Shown here: positions 1-7,217 of the stretch, in pieces
Layout of the letters: the number at the start of each line of letters is the position of its first letter
Position numbering within the stretch: the first letter of the stretch is position 1
Origin: DATNBT01 sp964579765
GTDB taxonomy: Bacteria > Acidobacteriota > Vicinamibacteria > Vicinamibacterales > CAVVIG01
DNA length: 13,115 nt
Assembly (NCBI GenBank): GCA_964579765.1
Contig: CAZOIK010000360.1
Span: 1 to 13,115, forward strand
Reading direction: 5' to 3'
Made by a program: the position numbers and the translations under genes
The notes under the pieces: model-generated
Databases searched by the model: none
Told to the model about the DNA's origin: nothing
Seen by the model: the letters and a program-made list of their open reading frames with translations, nothing else

Positions 1-25
1 GTCGCCTGCACCGCGCGAAGGGCGC

Positions 26-622
26 TCAGAGCCCGCGGCGATCGTCCACCGCGCGGTGGACGAGGTCGGCGAGCAGCGGCGCGACGTTGACCGCGCGCAC
101 GACGAAATCGACCTCGACGTGGCGAATCGCGCTCTCCGGCATGGCCGGAAAGGCGGCGTCGTCGGGATCCTGCACGATGGCGGTGCCGCCAAGCTGCTTG
201 ATCGCCCACAACCCGGCAGTGCCGTCGTCGAGGCGGCCGCTGAGCAACACGCCGATGGCGCCGGGCCCGTAGACCTGCGCGGCGGAGCGGAACAGCGGGT
301 CGATGGCGGGCCGGAACATGTTTTCCTTCGGCCCGCGGGACAACCTCGCACGGCCGGGCTCGACGAGCAGATGGCGATCGGTCGGCGCGACGTAGATGAC
401 GCCGGCGGCGAGACGCTCCGCGTTGTGAGGCGTCACCGCGCTGAGTCGTCCCGCGCGACCGATGATGCCGCTCAGCAGGCCATTCGATCGCGCGGACGTG
501 TGAAGGGCGACGCACACAGGCGCAGGGAAGTCGGCAGGCAGCCCGGCCGCGAGCGTGCGCACCGCATCGACGGCACCTGACGAGCCGCCGACAACCACGA
601 TCCGGTTATTGGCTTGCGCCAT
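26..622 (-). CDS. cheB: CheB-type protein-glutamate methylesterase, catalytic domain only
   Basis: The 198-residue protein is a stand-alone CheB methylesterase domain, the family that removes methyl groups from (or deamidates) glutamyl residues of chemoreceptors in the cytoplasm. The family's catalytic triad can be placed: Ser14 in VGGSSGA, His41 in VALHTS, and Asp133 in LSGRLDDGTAG. Classical CheB is about 350 residues with an N-terminal phosphoreceiver; this protein has none and begins directly at the first strand of the esterase fold (RIVVVGGSSG), so it is not controlled by its own phosphorylation. The start is ATG with no strong Shine-Dalgarno, only a weak GGGA-like stretch. It is divergent from a hybrid sensor that also carries a CheB module, so it may supply an intact esterase for that system; this is inference. 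The family call is firm; the target is unknown because no chemoreceptor gene is in the window. Confidence 0.9.
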   Translation of the reverse strand: MAQANNRIVVVGGSSGAVDAVRTLAAGLPADFPAPVCVALHTSARSNGLLSGIIGRAGRLSAVTPHNAERLAAGVIYVAPTDRHLLVEPGRARLSRGPKENMFRPAIDPLFRSAAQVYGPGAIGVLLSGRLDDGTAGLWAIKQLGGTAIVQDPDDAAFPAMPESAIRHVEVDFVVRAVNVAPLLADLVHRAVDDRRGL

Positions 623-667
623 GTGTCAGTTCCCAACTAGGATGCGTTTCGATCGGCGCGCGTGGCC
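609..667. promoter_or_regulatory. Short divergent intergenic region between cheB and the hybrid sensor
   Basis: Only 39-45 bp separate the two divergent starts, so their promoters must overlap each other or the flanking genes. On the plus strand, TAGGAT (638-643) is a 4/6 match to a -10 box, with TTGCGC (614-619) 18 bp upstream as a poor -35 candidate. No clear Shine-Dalgarno precedes the sensor start, which could be GTG 662 or ATG 668. This is a weak call made from consensus matching only. Confidence 0.25.
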
Positions 668-1064
668 ATGGCTGACTCACCCGTACTCCGTCCCACCTCC
701 GATCCTCAGCCACCTGCTCGCCTTCCCGTAGTCGGAATCGGCGCATCCGCGGGTGGCATCCAGGCACTGAGGAGTTTCTTTGCAATCGTGCCGCCACGCA
801 ACGGCGTCGCGTGGGTCGTCATCCTCCACCTGTCGCCGGAGTACGAAAGCAAGCTGGCCGAGGTGCTCCAGGCGACGACCTCGATGCCGGTGACACAGGC
901 CGCCACACAATCCGTGACCATGGAAGCGGATCACGTGTACGTGGTGTCACCGAACAAGAGCCTCGAAGTGAAGGAGGGCCAGCTCACGCCGTCCGACATC
1001 ACGCGCGTCGAGCAGCGCCGCGCGCCGGTCGATGTCTTCTTCCGGACGCTCGCCGTGCGCGTCG
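662..1064 (+). pseudogene. N-terminal CheB part of the hybrid sensor, frameshifted from the rest
   Basis: This is the 5' part of the large CheB/CheR/histidine kinase gene, in a different reading frame from everything downstream. From GTG 662, residues 23-131 are a clear CheB methylesterase N-half: VVGIGASAGG with nucleophile Ser29, VVILHLSPE with His56, then HVYVVSPNKSLEV and VDVFFRTLA. Homology stops after FRTLA at 1054 and resumes in another frame at 1065 with VAVVLSGTG. Only 10 nt lie between these blocks, where family members usually have roughly six or seven residues, so an indel that is not a multiple of three (for example loss of 8 or 11 nt) is likely. If the original frame is kept, translation runs on to 2425 as arginine-rich nonsense. 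A real mutation or an assembly error are both possible; no slippery heptamer for programmed frameshifting is visible. Confidence 0.75.
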
Positions 1065-4000
1065 GTCGCCGTCGTCCTGTCCGGCACCGGGCACAACGGA
1101 TCGGCCGGCCTCAAACGCGTCAAAGAGTACGGCGGGCTGACGATCGCGCAGGACCCGAGCGAAGCCGAGTACAACGACATGCCGCGCAACGCGATCGCAA
1201 CCGGCCTCGTCGACTTCGTCCTGCCCATCGCGGAGATGCCCTCGAAGATCCTGGCGTATCTCGAGGAGGTCCGCCGCGTCGAGAGCGCGCCCTCGCTCGT
1301 CGTCACCCCGGCCGACGACGAGGCGCTCGCCGACGTGCTGAGCGTGCTGCGCGTCCGCACCGGACACGACTTCTCGAACTACAAGGCGGCGACCCTGCAG
1401 CGCCGCATCGCGCGGCGCATCCACCTCCACGGCCTTCCGAACATCGGCGAGTACGCGCGGTTCATACGGAAGAACCCGGACGAGGCGGCGGCGCTGATGA
1501 AGGAGCTGCTCATCAGCGTGACGAGCTTCTTCCGCGATCCGGCCGAGTGGCGCGTGCTGGAAGAGCGGATCCTGCCGCGCCTGTTCGCCGGCAAGCGCGG
1601 CCAGGATCAGGTGCGCGTGTGGGTGCCCGGCTGCGCCACCGGCGAAGAAGCCTACTCTCTCGCCATGCTGCTGTCGGAGGTGCCGGCGGCGGGCGCCGAG
1701 CAGCCCTCCATCCAGGTGTTCGGCACGGACCTCGACCAGCAGGCGATCGCCGTGGCGCGCGAGGGCTACTACACCGACGCCGAGGTCGCCGACGTGGCCG
1801 AGGAGCGGCTGCGGCGGTTCTTCACCAAGACGGTCGGCGGCTACCACGTCCGCCGCGAGCTGCGCGAACTGCTGCTGTTTGCGCACCACAACGTCATCAA
1901 GGACCCCCCGTTCTCGCACCTCGACCTGATCTCGTGCCGGAACCTCCTCATCTATCTGAATCGGTCGATTCAGGAGCGCGTCATCGAGACGTTCCACTTC
2001 GCGCTGCGGCCGGGCGGCGTCCTGTTCCTCGGCACGTCGGAGTCGCCCGACCCCTCGCACGATCTGTTCGTCCGCATCGACCCCACGGCCCACATCTACG
2101 AGAGCCGCAGCCTGACCAGCCGCCTCGCGCTGCCGCTCGTGGACACGTCGCCGGCCGCGCCGCGTCCGACGCAACGGCCGGAATCGCGTCCCGAGCGCAT
2201 CTCGCCGGCCGATCTCCATCAGCGCCTCCTCGAGCAGTATGCGCCGCCGTCGGTCGTCGTCACCGAAGAGTACAACCTCGTGCACGCGTCGGAGTCGGCC
2301 GGCCGCTTCATGCAGGTGCCTCCGGGCGAGCCGCAGCGCGACATCCTGCGCCTCGTGCGGCCGGAGCTGCAGCCCGACCTGCGGACCGCGCTCCATCAGG
2401 CCGCGCGCGATCGCGTGCGCGTTGACGTCCGCGGCGTCACGGTCGCGCTCGAGGACGGCCCGAAGACCGTGGACGTCCTCGTCCGTCCGGTGCTGCGCGA
2501 GGGCACGCCGCTGCGCGGCTACTTCGTCATCCTCTTCCAGGAGCGCGCCTGGGAGCCGAGCGACCAGGCGAAACAACTCGAGAGTTCGGCCGAACCGCTG
2601 ACACGCCAGCTTCAGGACGAACTCGCGCGCGTCAAGGAGCAGCTCCGCCTCACGGTCGAGCAGTACGAGACGCAGGGCGAGGAATCGAAGGCCTCGAACG
2701 AAGAGCTCCAGGCGATGAACGAGGAGCTGCGATCGGCGACCGAGGAGCTCGAGACGAGCAAGGAGGAGCTGCAGTCGGTCAACGAGGAGCTGACCACCGT
2801 CAACCAGGAGCTCAAGATCAAGATCGAAGAGCTCGGGCTGACGAACAACGACTTCCAGAACCTGATCAACTCGACCGACATCGGCACCATCTTCGTCGAT
2901 CGCTCGCTGCGCCTGAAGCTGTTCACGCCGCGCGTGCAGGACATCTTCAACCTGCTGCCCACCGACGCGGGCCGCCCGCTCTCGAACATCACGAGCAGGC
3001 TCGTCGACGATCGCCTGCAGGCCGACGCCCACTCGGTGCTCGAGACGCTCCAGACGATCGAGCGGGAGGTGCCCACCCAGGACGGCCGGTGGCACCTCAT
3101 GCGCGTGCTCCCGTATCGCACCACCGACAACCGCATCGACGGCGTGGTCATCACGTTCCAGGACATCACGGGCCGGCGCGACGCCGAGCAGCGCGTCCGC
3201 CAGAGCGAGGAGCGGCTGCGGCTGCTCATCGACAGCGCGACCGACTACGCCATCTTCACGACGACCGAAGACGGACACGTCGCGTCGTGGAACGCCGGCG
3301 CCGAGCGCCTGTTCGGCTACACGGGCGAGGAGGTCATCGGCAAGCCCTACAACGTCCTCTTCACGCCCGAGGACCGCGCGGCGGGCGTGCCGGCGCAGGA
3401 GCTGGCGCGTGCGCGCACGCACGGCCGCTCGGCCGACGAGCGCTTCCACCTGCGCAGGAACGGCACGCGCTTCTACGTCACCGGCGTGACCACCCCGATT
3501 GGCGACGGCGGCCTCGGCTTCGTGAAGATCGCGCGCGATCTGACGTCGCCGCGCGAGGCGGCGCAGGCGCTGAGCGAAGCCCATGCGGAGATAGAGGCGC
3601 GCGTACGCGATCGCACGACGCTCCTCGAGTCGGAGAAGCAGACGGCCACCGAGATGCTCCGGCGCGTCGTGAGCGCACAGGAGGACGAGCGCGCGCGCAT
3701 CTCGCGCGACCTCCACGACTCGCTCGGCCAGCAGCTCACCGCCCTGCGGCTGGCCCTCGAGCGCCACCAGCAGAATCCGGCGGCGCAGGACGCCGTCGCG
3801 CAGGCCCTCGGGCTGACGCGCGACATCAGCGACCAGATCGATTTCCTCGCGTGGGAATTGCGGCCGGCGGTGCTCGACGACCTCGGGCTCGCGGCGGCGC
3901 TGCCGCGGTTCGTGGAGGCCTGGTCGGCGCACGTCGGCATCCCGGCGGAGGTCCGGGTCGAGAAGTTTCCGTCCGGACAGATCCGGCAGGACGCTGAGGT

Positions 4001-4301
4001 CGCGTTCTACCGCGTGGCGCAGGAAGCGCTGAACAACGTCTCGAAGCACGCCCACGCCTCGCGCGTCGATGTCGTGCTGGCCGCGAACGAGGGCAAGGCT
4101 ACGATGATCGTCGAGGACAACGGCGTCGGCTTCAACCTCGCCGACGTCAAACCCGGCGATGGCATCGGCCTTGCTAGCATGCAGGAACGCGCCGCGCTCG
4201 TCGGAGCGACACTCGACATAGAATCGACGCCGGGCAAAGGCACGGCGGTCTACCTCAGCGCGCCAATCGCCGCGCGCGGAACCGCAAAGGACATGCGATG
4301 A
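1032..4301 (+). CDS. Hybrid CheR methyltransferase / PAS / histidine kinase sensor with residual CheB C-half
   Basis: The 1089-residue open frame carries, in order: the C-terminal half of a CheB domain (about 11-82, LSGTGHNGSAG); CheR (about 95-358) with SAM motif WVPGCATGEEAYSLAM at 198-213, FGTDLD at 230-235, and SFFRD containing Arg168; a PAS-like domain (about 395-505); a charged coiled coil (about 510-600) built from repeated NEEL/EELETS heptads; a second PAS (about 603-715); a third PAS (about 722-838); HisKA_3 with phosphoacceptor His895 in RDLHDSLGQQL; and HATPase with ALNN (999-1002), EDNGVGF (1028-1034) and GIGLASM (1044-1050). The CheB catalytic aspartate position is Asn22. ATG 1032 lies inside the upstream CheB fragment, has no Shine-Dalgarno, and is probably not a native start: the real gene most likely begins at 662/668 and is broken by the frameshift at 1055-1064. 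It probably signals through the response regulator it overlaps at 4298. Confidence 0.85.
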   Translation: MSSSGRSPCASVAVVLSGTGHNGSAGLKRVKEYGGLTIAQDPSEAEYNDMPRNAIATGLVDFVLPIAEMPSKILAYLEEVRRVESAPSLVVTPADDEALADVLSVLRVRTGHDFSNYKAATLQRRIARRIHLHGLPNIGEYARFIRKNPDEAAALMKELLISVTSFFRDPAEWRVLEERILPRLFAGKRGQDQVRVWVPGCATGEEAYSLAMLLSEVPAAGAEQPSIQVFGTDLDQQAIAVAREGYYTDAEVADVAEERLRRFFTKTVGGYHVRRELRELLLFAHHNVIKDPPFSHLDLISCRNLLIYLNRSIQERVIETFHFALRPGGVLFLGTSESPDPSHDLFVRIDPTAHIYESRSLTSRLALPLVDTSPAAPRPTQRPESRPERISPADLHQRLLEQYAPPSVVVTEEYNLVHASESAGRFMQVPPGEPQRDILRLVRPELQPDLRTALHQAARDRVRVDVRGVTVALEDGPKTVDVLVRPVLREGTPLRGYFVILFQERAWEPSDQAKQLESSAEPLTRQLQDELARVKEQLRLTVEQYETQGEESKASNEELQAMNEELRSATEELETSKEELQSVNEELTTVNQELKIKIEELGLTNNDFQNLINSTDIGTIFVDRSLRLKLFTPRVQDIFNLLPTDAGRPLSNITSRLVDDRLQADAHSVLETLQTIEREVPTQDGRWHLMRVLPYRTTDNRIDGVVITFQDITGRRDAEQRVRQSEERLRLLIDSATDYAIFTTTEDGHVASWNAGAERLFGYTGEEVIGKPYNVLFTPEDRAAGVPAQELARARTHGRSADERFHLRRNGTRFYVTGVTTPIGDGGLGFVKIARDLTSPREAAQALSEAHAEIEARVRDRTTLLESEKQTATEMLRRVVSAQEDERARISRDLHDSLGQQLTALRLALERHQQNPAAQDAVAQALGLTRDISDQIDFLAWELRPAVLDDLGLAAALPRFVEAWSAHVGIPAEVRVEKFPSGQIRQDAEVAFYRVAQEALNNVSKHAHASRVDVVLAANEGKATMIVEDNGVGFNLADVKPGDGIGLASMQERAALVGATLDIESTPGKGTAVYLSAPIAARGTAKDMR

Positions 4302-4927
4302 TTACAGTGCTCCTCGCCGAAGACCACGAAACTGTCCGCGAAGGCCTCCGCCTCCTCGTCAACGCGCAGGACGACATGACGGTCGTCGCCGAAGCCAGCG
4401 ACGGGAGGGCCGCTGTCGAACGGGCGCACGCGGCCCAGCCGAACGTCGTCGTCCTCGATCTCTCGATGCCCGAAGTGGGCGGGCTGGCCGCCGCCAGGAC
4501 GCTGCGCGAATCGGTGCCGGACGCCGCGATCGTGACGCTCACGCGGCACAGCGATTCTTCGTATGTGCATCAGCTGATGCAGGCGGGAGCATCGGGTTAC
4601 GTACTGAAGCAGAGCCCGTCGGACGAACTGCTCAAGGCGATCCGGGCGGCGGCGTCTGGCGACCAGTACATGGACGCGGCACTGTCGAACCTGCCGCCCG
4701 TCCGCACGCGCCGGCAGCCGGGCGCCTCGCCGATCACCGACCGCGAAACCGCCGTGCTGCGCTTCATGGCCGTCGGCCACAGCAACAAGCAGATCGCGGC
4801 GACGCTCGGCATCAGCGTCAAGACGGTCGAAGTCCACAAGTCGAACGCGATGCGGAAGCTCAGCCTGAACGGCCGTGCCGACGTGATCCGCTACGCCGCG
4901 CTCAACGGCTGGCTGCAGGATCCGTAA
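4298..4927 (+). CDS. NarL/FixJ-family response regulator with LuxR-type HTH
   Basis: The 209-residue protein is a two-component transcription factor. An N-terminal receiver (about 1-120) has acidic pocket Glu8/Asp9, phosphoacceptor Asp54 in VVLDLSMP, Thr82 and Lys104 (YVLKQ). A proline/arginine-rich linker follows, then a LuxR/GerE helix-turn-helix (about 145-205) with the family pattern SPITDRETAVLRFMA...NKQIAATLGIS...VEVHKSNAMRKL. Its ATG shares bases with the TGA of the sensor gene (ATGA, 4298-4301), implying translational coupling, and HisKA_3 kinases normally pair with this regulator class, so it is almost certainly the cognate partner. The DNA target is unknown; the CheB/CheR modules upstream do not by themselves make this a motility system. 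After the stop at 4927 come repeat arrays and no obvious intrinsic terminator hairpin with a T-tract. Confidence 0.95.
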   Translation: MITVLLAEDHETVREGLRLLVNAQDDMTVVAEASDGRAAVERAHAAQPNVVVLDLSMPEVGGLAAARTLRESVPDAAIVTLTRHSDSSYVHQLMQAGASGYVLKQSPSDELLKAIRAAASGDQYMDAALSNLPPVRTRRQPGASPITDRETAVLRFMAVGHSNKQIAATLGISVKTVEVHKSNAMRKLSLNGRADVIRYAALNGWLQDP

Positions 4928-4942
4928 GGCGGAACACGCGGT

Positions 4943-4983
4943 AGTCCCCAGTCCCCAGTCGCCAGTCTCCAGTCGCAGTCGGC
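4943..4983. repeat. Heptamer tandem repeat (AGTCCCC-like)
   Basis: Units read AGTCCCC (4943), AGTCCCC (4950), AGTCGCC (4957), AGTCTCC (4964), then a 6-nt AGTCGC (4971) and AGTCGGC (4977). The same heptamer in another phase is CCCCAGT, which resembles the STRR1-type heptamers described in heterocystous cyanobacteria. The array sits 15 bp after the response regulator stop and immediately before the 20/21-bp array. Function unknown. Confidence 0.8.
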
Positions 4984-4990
4984 AGACGGA

Positions 4991-5213
4991 CGTGACGCGC
5001 CGCCAGAGAGCGTGAGGCGGCGCCAGAGGAGCGTGACGCGTCGTCAAAGCGCGTGATCCGCCGCCGGACGAGCGTGATGCGTGGTCAGAAGGCGTGAAAC
5101 GCCGCCAGAGGAGCGTGACGCGTCGGCAGAGGACGTGAAACGCCGCCAGAAAAACCTGACGCGCCGCCGGAGGACCTGACGCGGCGCCAGAGCGCCCGAC
5201 GCGCCGCCACTCG
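4991..5213. repeat. Eleven degenerate 20/21-bp tandem repeats, CGTGACGCGYCGCCAGAGGA-like
   Basis: Units begin at 4991, 5011, 5032, 5052, 5073, 5093, 5114, 5134, 5155, 5175 and 5195. Each opens with CGTGA (CCTGA or CCCGA in the last three), followed by a G/C-rich core near CGCCGCC and a purine-rich tail such as AGAGGAG. Lengths alternate 20, 21, 20, 21, 20, 21, 20, 21, then 20, 20 and a short final unit. Odd units mostly carry GCGTCG-like cores and even units CGCCGCC-like cores, suggesting an ancestral 41-bp pair. There are no spacers, so it is not a CRISPR array. TGA occurs in all three forward frames across the array, so it does not encode a plus-strand protein. It fills most of the gene-free gap (4928-5231) between the convergent ends of the response regulator and GNW-family genes; nothing else was recognised in that gap. 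Confidence 0.85.
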
Positions 5214-5231
5214 GGCGCGGCGGTCAGCCGG

Positions 5232-6218
5232 TCAGTCGGTCACGCCTTCGCGGGCTTTTTCGTCGGCGACGCGCTGCGCGCGCAGGATGTTCGCCAGCCC
5301 GTAGTTGCCCTCGTGGCACGCGTACTCGTAAATCGGGCCCGGCACCTTGCGCAGCGGCACCGACGCGGTCCACGGGCGCGTCCACGTGTTGGGATCCTCG
5401 ACGGTGAAGCGGTAATCGATCGTATCGGCGTCGAGGCGCGTGAAGCGCTCCGTCACCTTGAGCGCGGACGTCGAGTTGCGGAAGCGGATCTTGTCGTTGA
5501 AGTTCGTCGTCTCGACGACGAGCGTGTTGCCGTCCCAATGTCCGCGCGAATCACCAGTCCACTGCCGGATCTTGCCGCCGATGTGCGGCCGCGACGCGTC
5601 GATCGGGATGATGCGCGCGCTGTGGATCATCTCGTTGCGGACGACGACGTAGCCCTGGCCCTGGATGATGTCGAGGTTCGCGTTGTAGCCCACGGGCATG
5701 AGCGGCGGGCCGTCGTTGCCCCAGGTGATGCAGCGCTCGGCGTTCGTCCGGTTTTCGTAGCTGTCCGCGCGGCGCGAGGCCTGCGCGGCACCGACGACCG
5801 GGCCCACGGGCCGGTTGCGCGCGGCGTCCGTCAGCGGCGGGAGCTTCCCGTCAGGCGGATCGACGATCAGCGACGTGTGCAGGCTCGTCACGCCCTTCTT
5901 GTAGTTCTCGCTCTGCCACAGCGCGTTGTCGTAGTGGATGTCGGATTCCGACTGGCTGTTGAAGTTTTCGTCGCGCGACTTCACGAACGCTTCGGCTTCC
6001 GCGGCCGTGAAGAACTCCTTGCCCGTCATGTTCGCGGGCCGCTCGAGCGGCGTGTACGTGGCATTGCTCCAGTTGCCGGTGAGATCGGGCTGGCCGTCTG
6101 GCGTGCGCGCGGTCCACGCCTTTGCCGCCGGCGCCGCGGCGCGCGGCGCGGGAGACTGCGCGACGACTGAAAGCGATCCGAGGGAAATGGCCGCGACGGC
6201 CGCAAGCACGACTCGCAT
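5232..6218 (-). CDS. Secreted GNW/EYACHEGNY-family protein of unknown function
   Basis: The 328-residue protein opens with a signal peptide (MRVVLAAVAAISLGSLSVVA, likely cleaved near residue 20-22) and an Ala/Pro-rich linker. The mature part begins TPDGQPDLTGNWSNATYTPLERP (38-60), a start I associate with large secreted families in Acidobacteriota whose function is not established. Conserved blocks shared with the second copy at 12254-13115 are VDPPDG (119-124), RCIT (162-165), IIQGQG (184-189), EMIH (196-199), RIIP (202-205), GHWDGNTLVVETTNF (226-240) and EYACHEGNY (298-306). It contains exactly two cysteines, Cys163 and Cys301, both in conserved motifs, which suggests a disulfide after export. 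The start at 6218 is preferred over the upstream in-frame start at 6326 because of the signal peptide and a strong Shine-Dalgarno. It is the last gene of the minus-strand cluster, 49 bp after its neighbour. Confidence 0.85.
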   Translation of the reverse strand: MRVVLAAVAAISLGSLSVVAQSPAPRAAAPAAKAWTARTPDGQPDLTGNWSNATYTPLERPANMTGKEFFTAAEAEAFVKSRDENFNSQSESDIHYDNALWQSENYKKGVTSLHTSLIVDPPDGKLPPLTDAARNRPVGPVVGAAQASRRADSYENRTNAERCITWGNDGPPLMPVGYNANLDIIQGQGYVVVRNEMIHSARIIPIDASRPHIGGKIRQWTGDSRGHWDGNTLVVETTNFNDKIRFRNSTSALKVTERFTRLDADTIDYRFTVEDPNTWTRPWTASVPLRKVPGPIYEYACHEGNYGLANILRAQRVADEKAREGVTD

Positions 6219-6223
6219 GTCTG

Positions 6224-6230
6224 CCCTCCT
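6224..6230 (-). promoter_or_regulatory. Strong ribosome binding site fixing the start at 6218
   Basis: On the minus strand AGGAGGG lies 5 nt before the ATG at 6218. It is the best Shine-Dalgarno in the window and decides against the longer frame beginning at 6326, whose extra residues would precede the signal peptide. Confidence 0.85.
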
Positions 6231-6267
6231 GTCCACGCTCGGGGCGATTATACGCCGCGCCGGCGGC

Positions 6268-7176
6268 TCAGGGCTTTCCTTTCGCGTCCGTGGGATCGGC
6301 GAGTGACTCGACGGTATTGACCGCAAACCGGCGGAAATTCCCGTAGGTGGCCACCCCGTCGAACGTGTAGAACACCTTCTTCATCACGTACGTCTCGCGC
6401 ATTTCAACCGGCATCAGGAACCCGTCGAGCGGCTCCGACTGGTAGCTCACGCGGATCGTCGTTCGCACCGTCTTCGCCTCGTTCACCAGTTCGGTGATCA
6501 GCACGCGGGCCGTCGCCGGATCAACCCAGACCCGGCCGTGCGACTTCGCGTCGAGGTTGTCGCCGCGAATCACGGTCGGCGCGGTCGTCTCGTCGAAGTC
6601 GAGCTCCCACGCGTCGCTCGGCAGCGTGAAGGCGGGCGATTTGGGGAGGCCGCGCGGCCGCCCTTTGTGCTCGACGCTCACCGAGTACTTGAAATGCGGC
6701 TGATAGGAGGGAGCGAGCAGCATCAGCGCGAGCAGCGGCACGTTGATGTTCCGCTCGACACGCCCGATGTTGTAGCGCGCGCTCTCGTTCATGATCGCCG
6801 TCGCCTGCTTCCGCGCCGACGCCGCCTCGCCGGGCTGCAGAAACAGCTTCGTCAGGCGATCGGTCCGATCGCGCACGGCGTCTCCGTCCACCTCGAAGAC
6901 GTCTCGGAACTGCACGTACTGATCGACGCCGCTGCCCTCGGTTCGCACGAGCAGCAGGTCCGATTTCAGCTCGCGGTGCGTGACGAACGGTCGATCCGAC
7001 TTGTCCGCGTCCTGCACGTACCGCTCTTCGGCGACGACGCCCGAGATCTCGCGCTGGTAGCGGACGACGTAGTCGGTGACGCGCGCGAGGACCTCCTGCA
7101 GCGACGGCCGATCGTCGGCCGCGAGCGCCGCGGGCAGGAGCAACAGCGCGATCAGCAGCGCGGTTGGACGTCTCAT
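6268..7176 (-). CDS. Secreted protein of unknown function, possibly LolA-like
   Basis: The 302-residue protein has a clear Sec signal peptide (Arg-Arg then LLIALLLLPAALA, cleavage predicted after about residue 19). The mature part begins with a helical-looking stretch (SLQEVLARVTDYVVRYQREISGVV) and YVQDADK, and then reads as alternating strands with many charged residues: ELKSDLLLVRT, VQFRDVFEVDG, GRVWVDPATARVLITEL and TIRVSYQSE. The VWVDPATARVLITE and MPVEMRETY segments resemble outer-membrane lipoprotein-sorting (LolA-type) beta folds, but this is an impression of fold, not recognised homology. It contains no cysteine, so it is not a lipoprotein. The start codon is preceded by only a weak ribosome site. 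It lies 41 bp after the VOC gene and 49 bp before the GNW-family gene, consistent with the same operon. Confidence 0.8.
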   Translation of the reverse strand: MRRPTALLIALLLLPAALAADDRPSLQEVLARVTDYVVRYQREISGVVAEERYVQDADKSDRPFVTHRELKSDLLLVRTEGSGVDQYVQFRDVFEVDGDAVRDRTDRLTKLFLQPGEAASARKQATAIMNESARYNIGRVERNINVPLLALMLLAPSYQPHFKYSVSVEHKGRPRGLPKSPAFTLPSDAWELDFDETTAPTVIRGDNLDAKSHGRVWVDPATARVLITELVNEAKTVRTTIRVSYQSEPLDGFLMPVEMRETYVMKKVFYTFDGVATYGNFRRFAVNTVESLADPTDAKGKP

Positions 7177-7217
7177 TCGCGGGGGGTCGCCCTAGGCCGC
7201 CCGTCCTGAGTTCCTGT

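Noticed and set aside
1065..2425. Continuation of the 662 frame as part of a 587-residue protein
   Set aside because: After FRTLA the translation becomes Arg/Ala/Pro-rich with no homology, while the alternative frame carries CheB C-half and CheR motifs.
999..4055. A 1018-codon open frame antisense to the hybrid sensor
   Set aside because: It mirrors the sensor's codon positions in GC-rich DNA and is a low-complexity Arg/Leu/Asp/Glu translation with no domain; the plus strand is unmistakably coding.
4991..5213. CRISPR array
   Set aside because: The repeats are contiguous with no spacers, are degenerate from unit to unit, and no cas genes are present.
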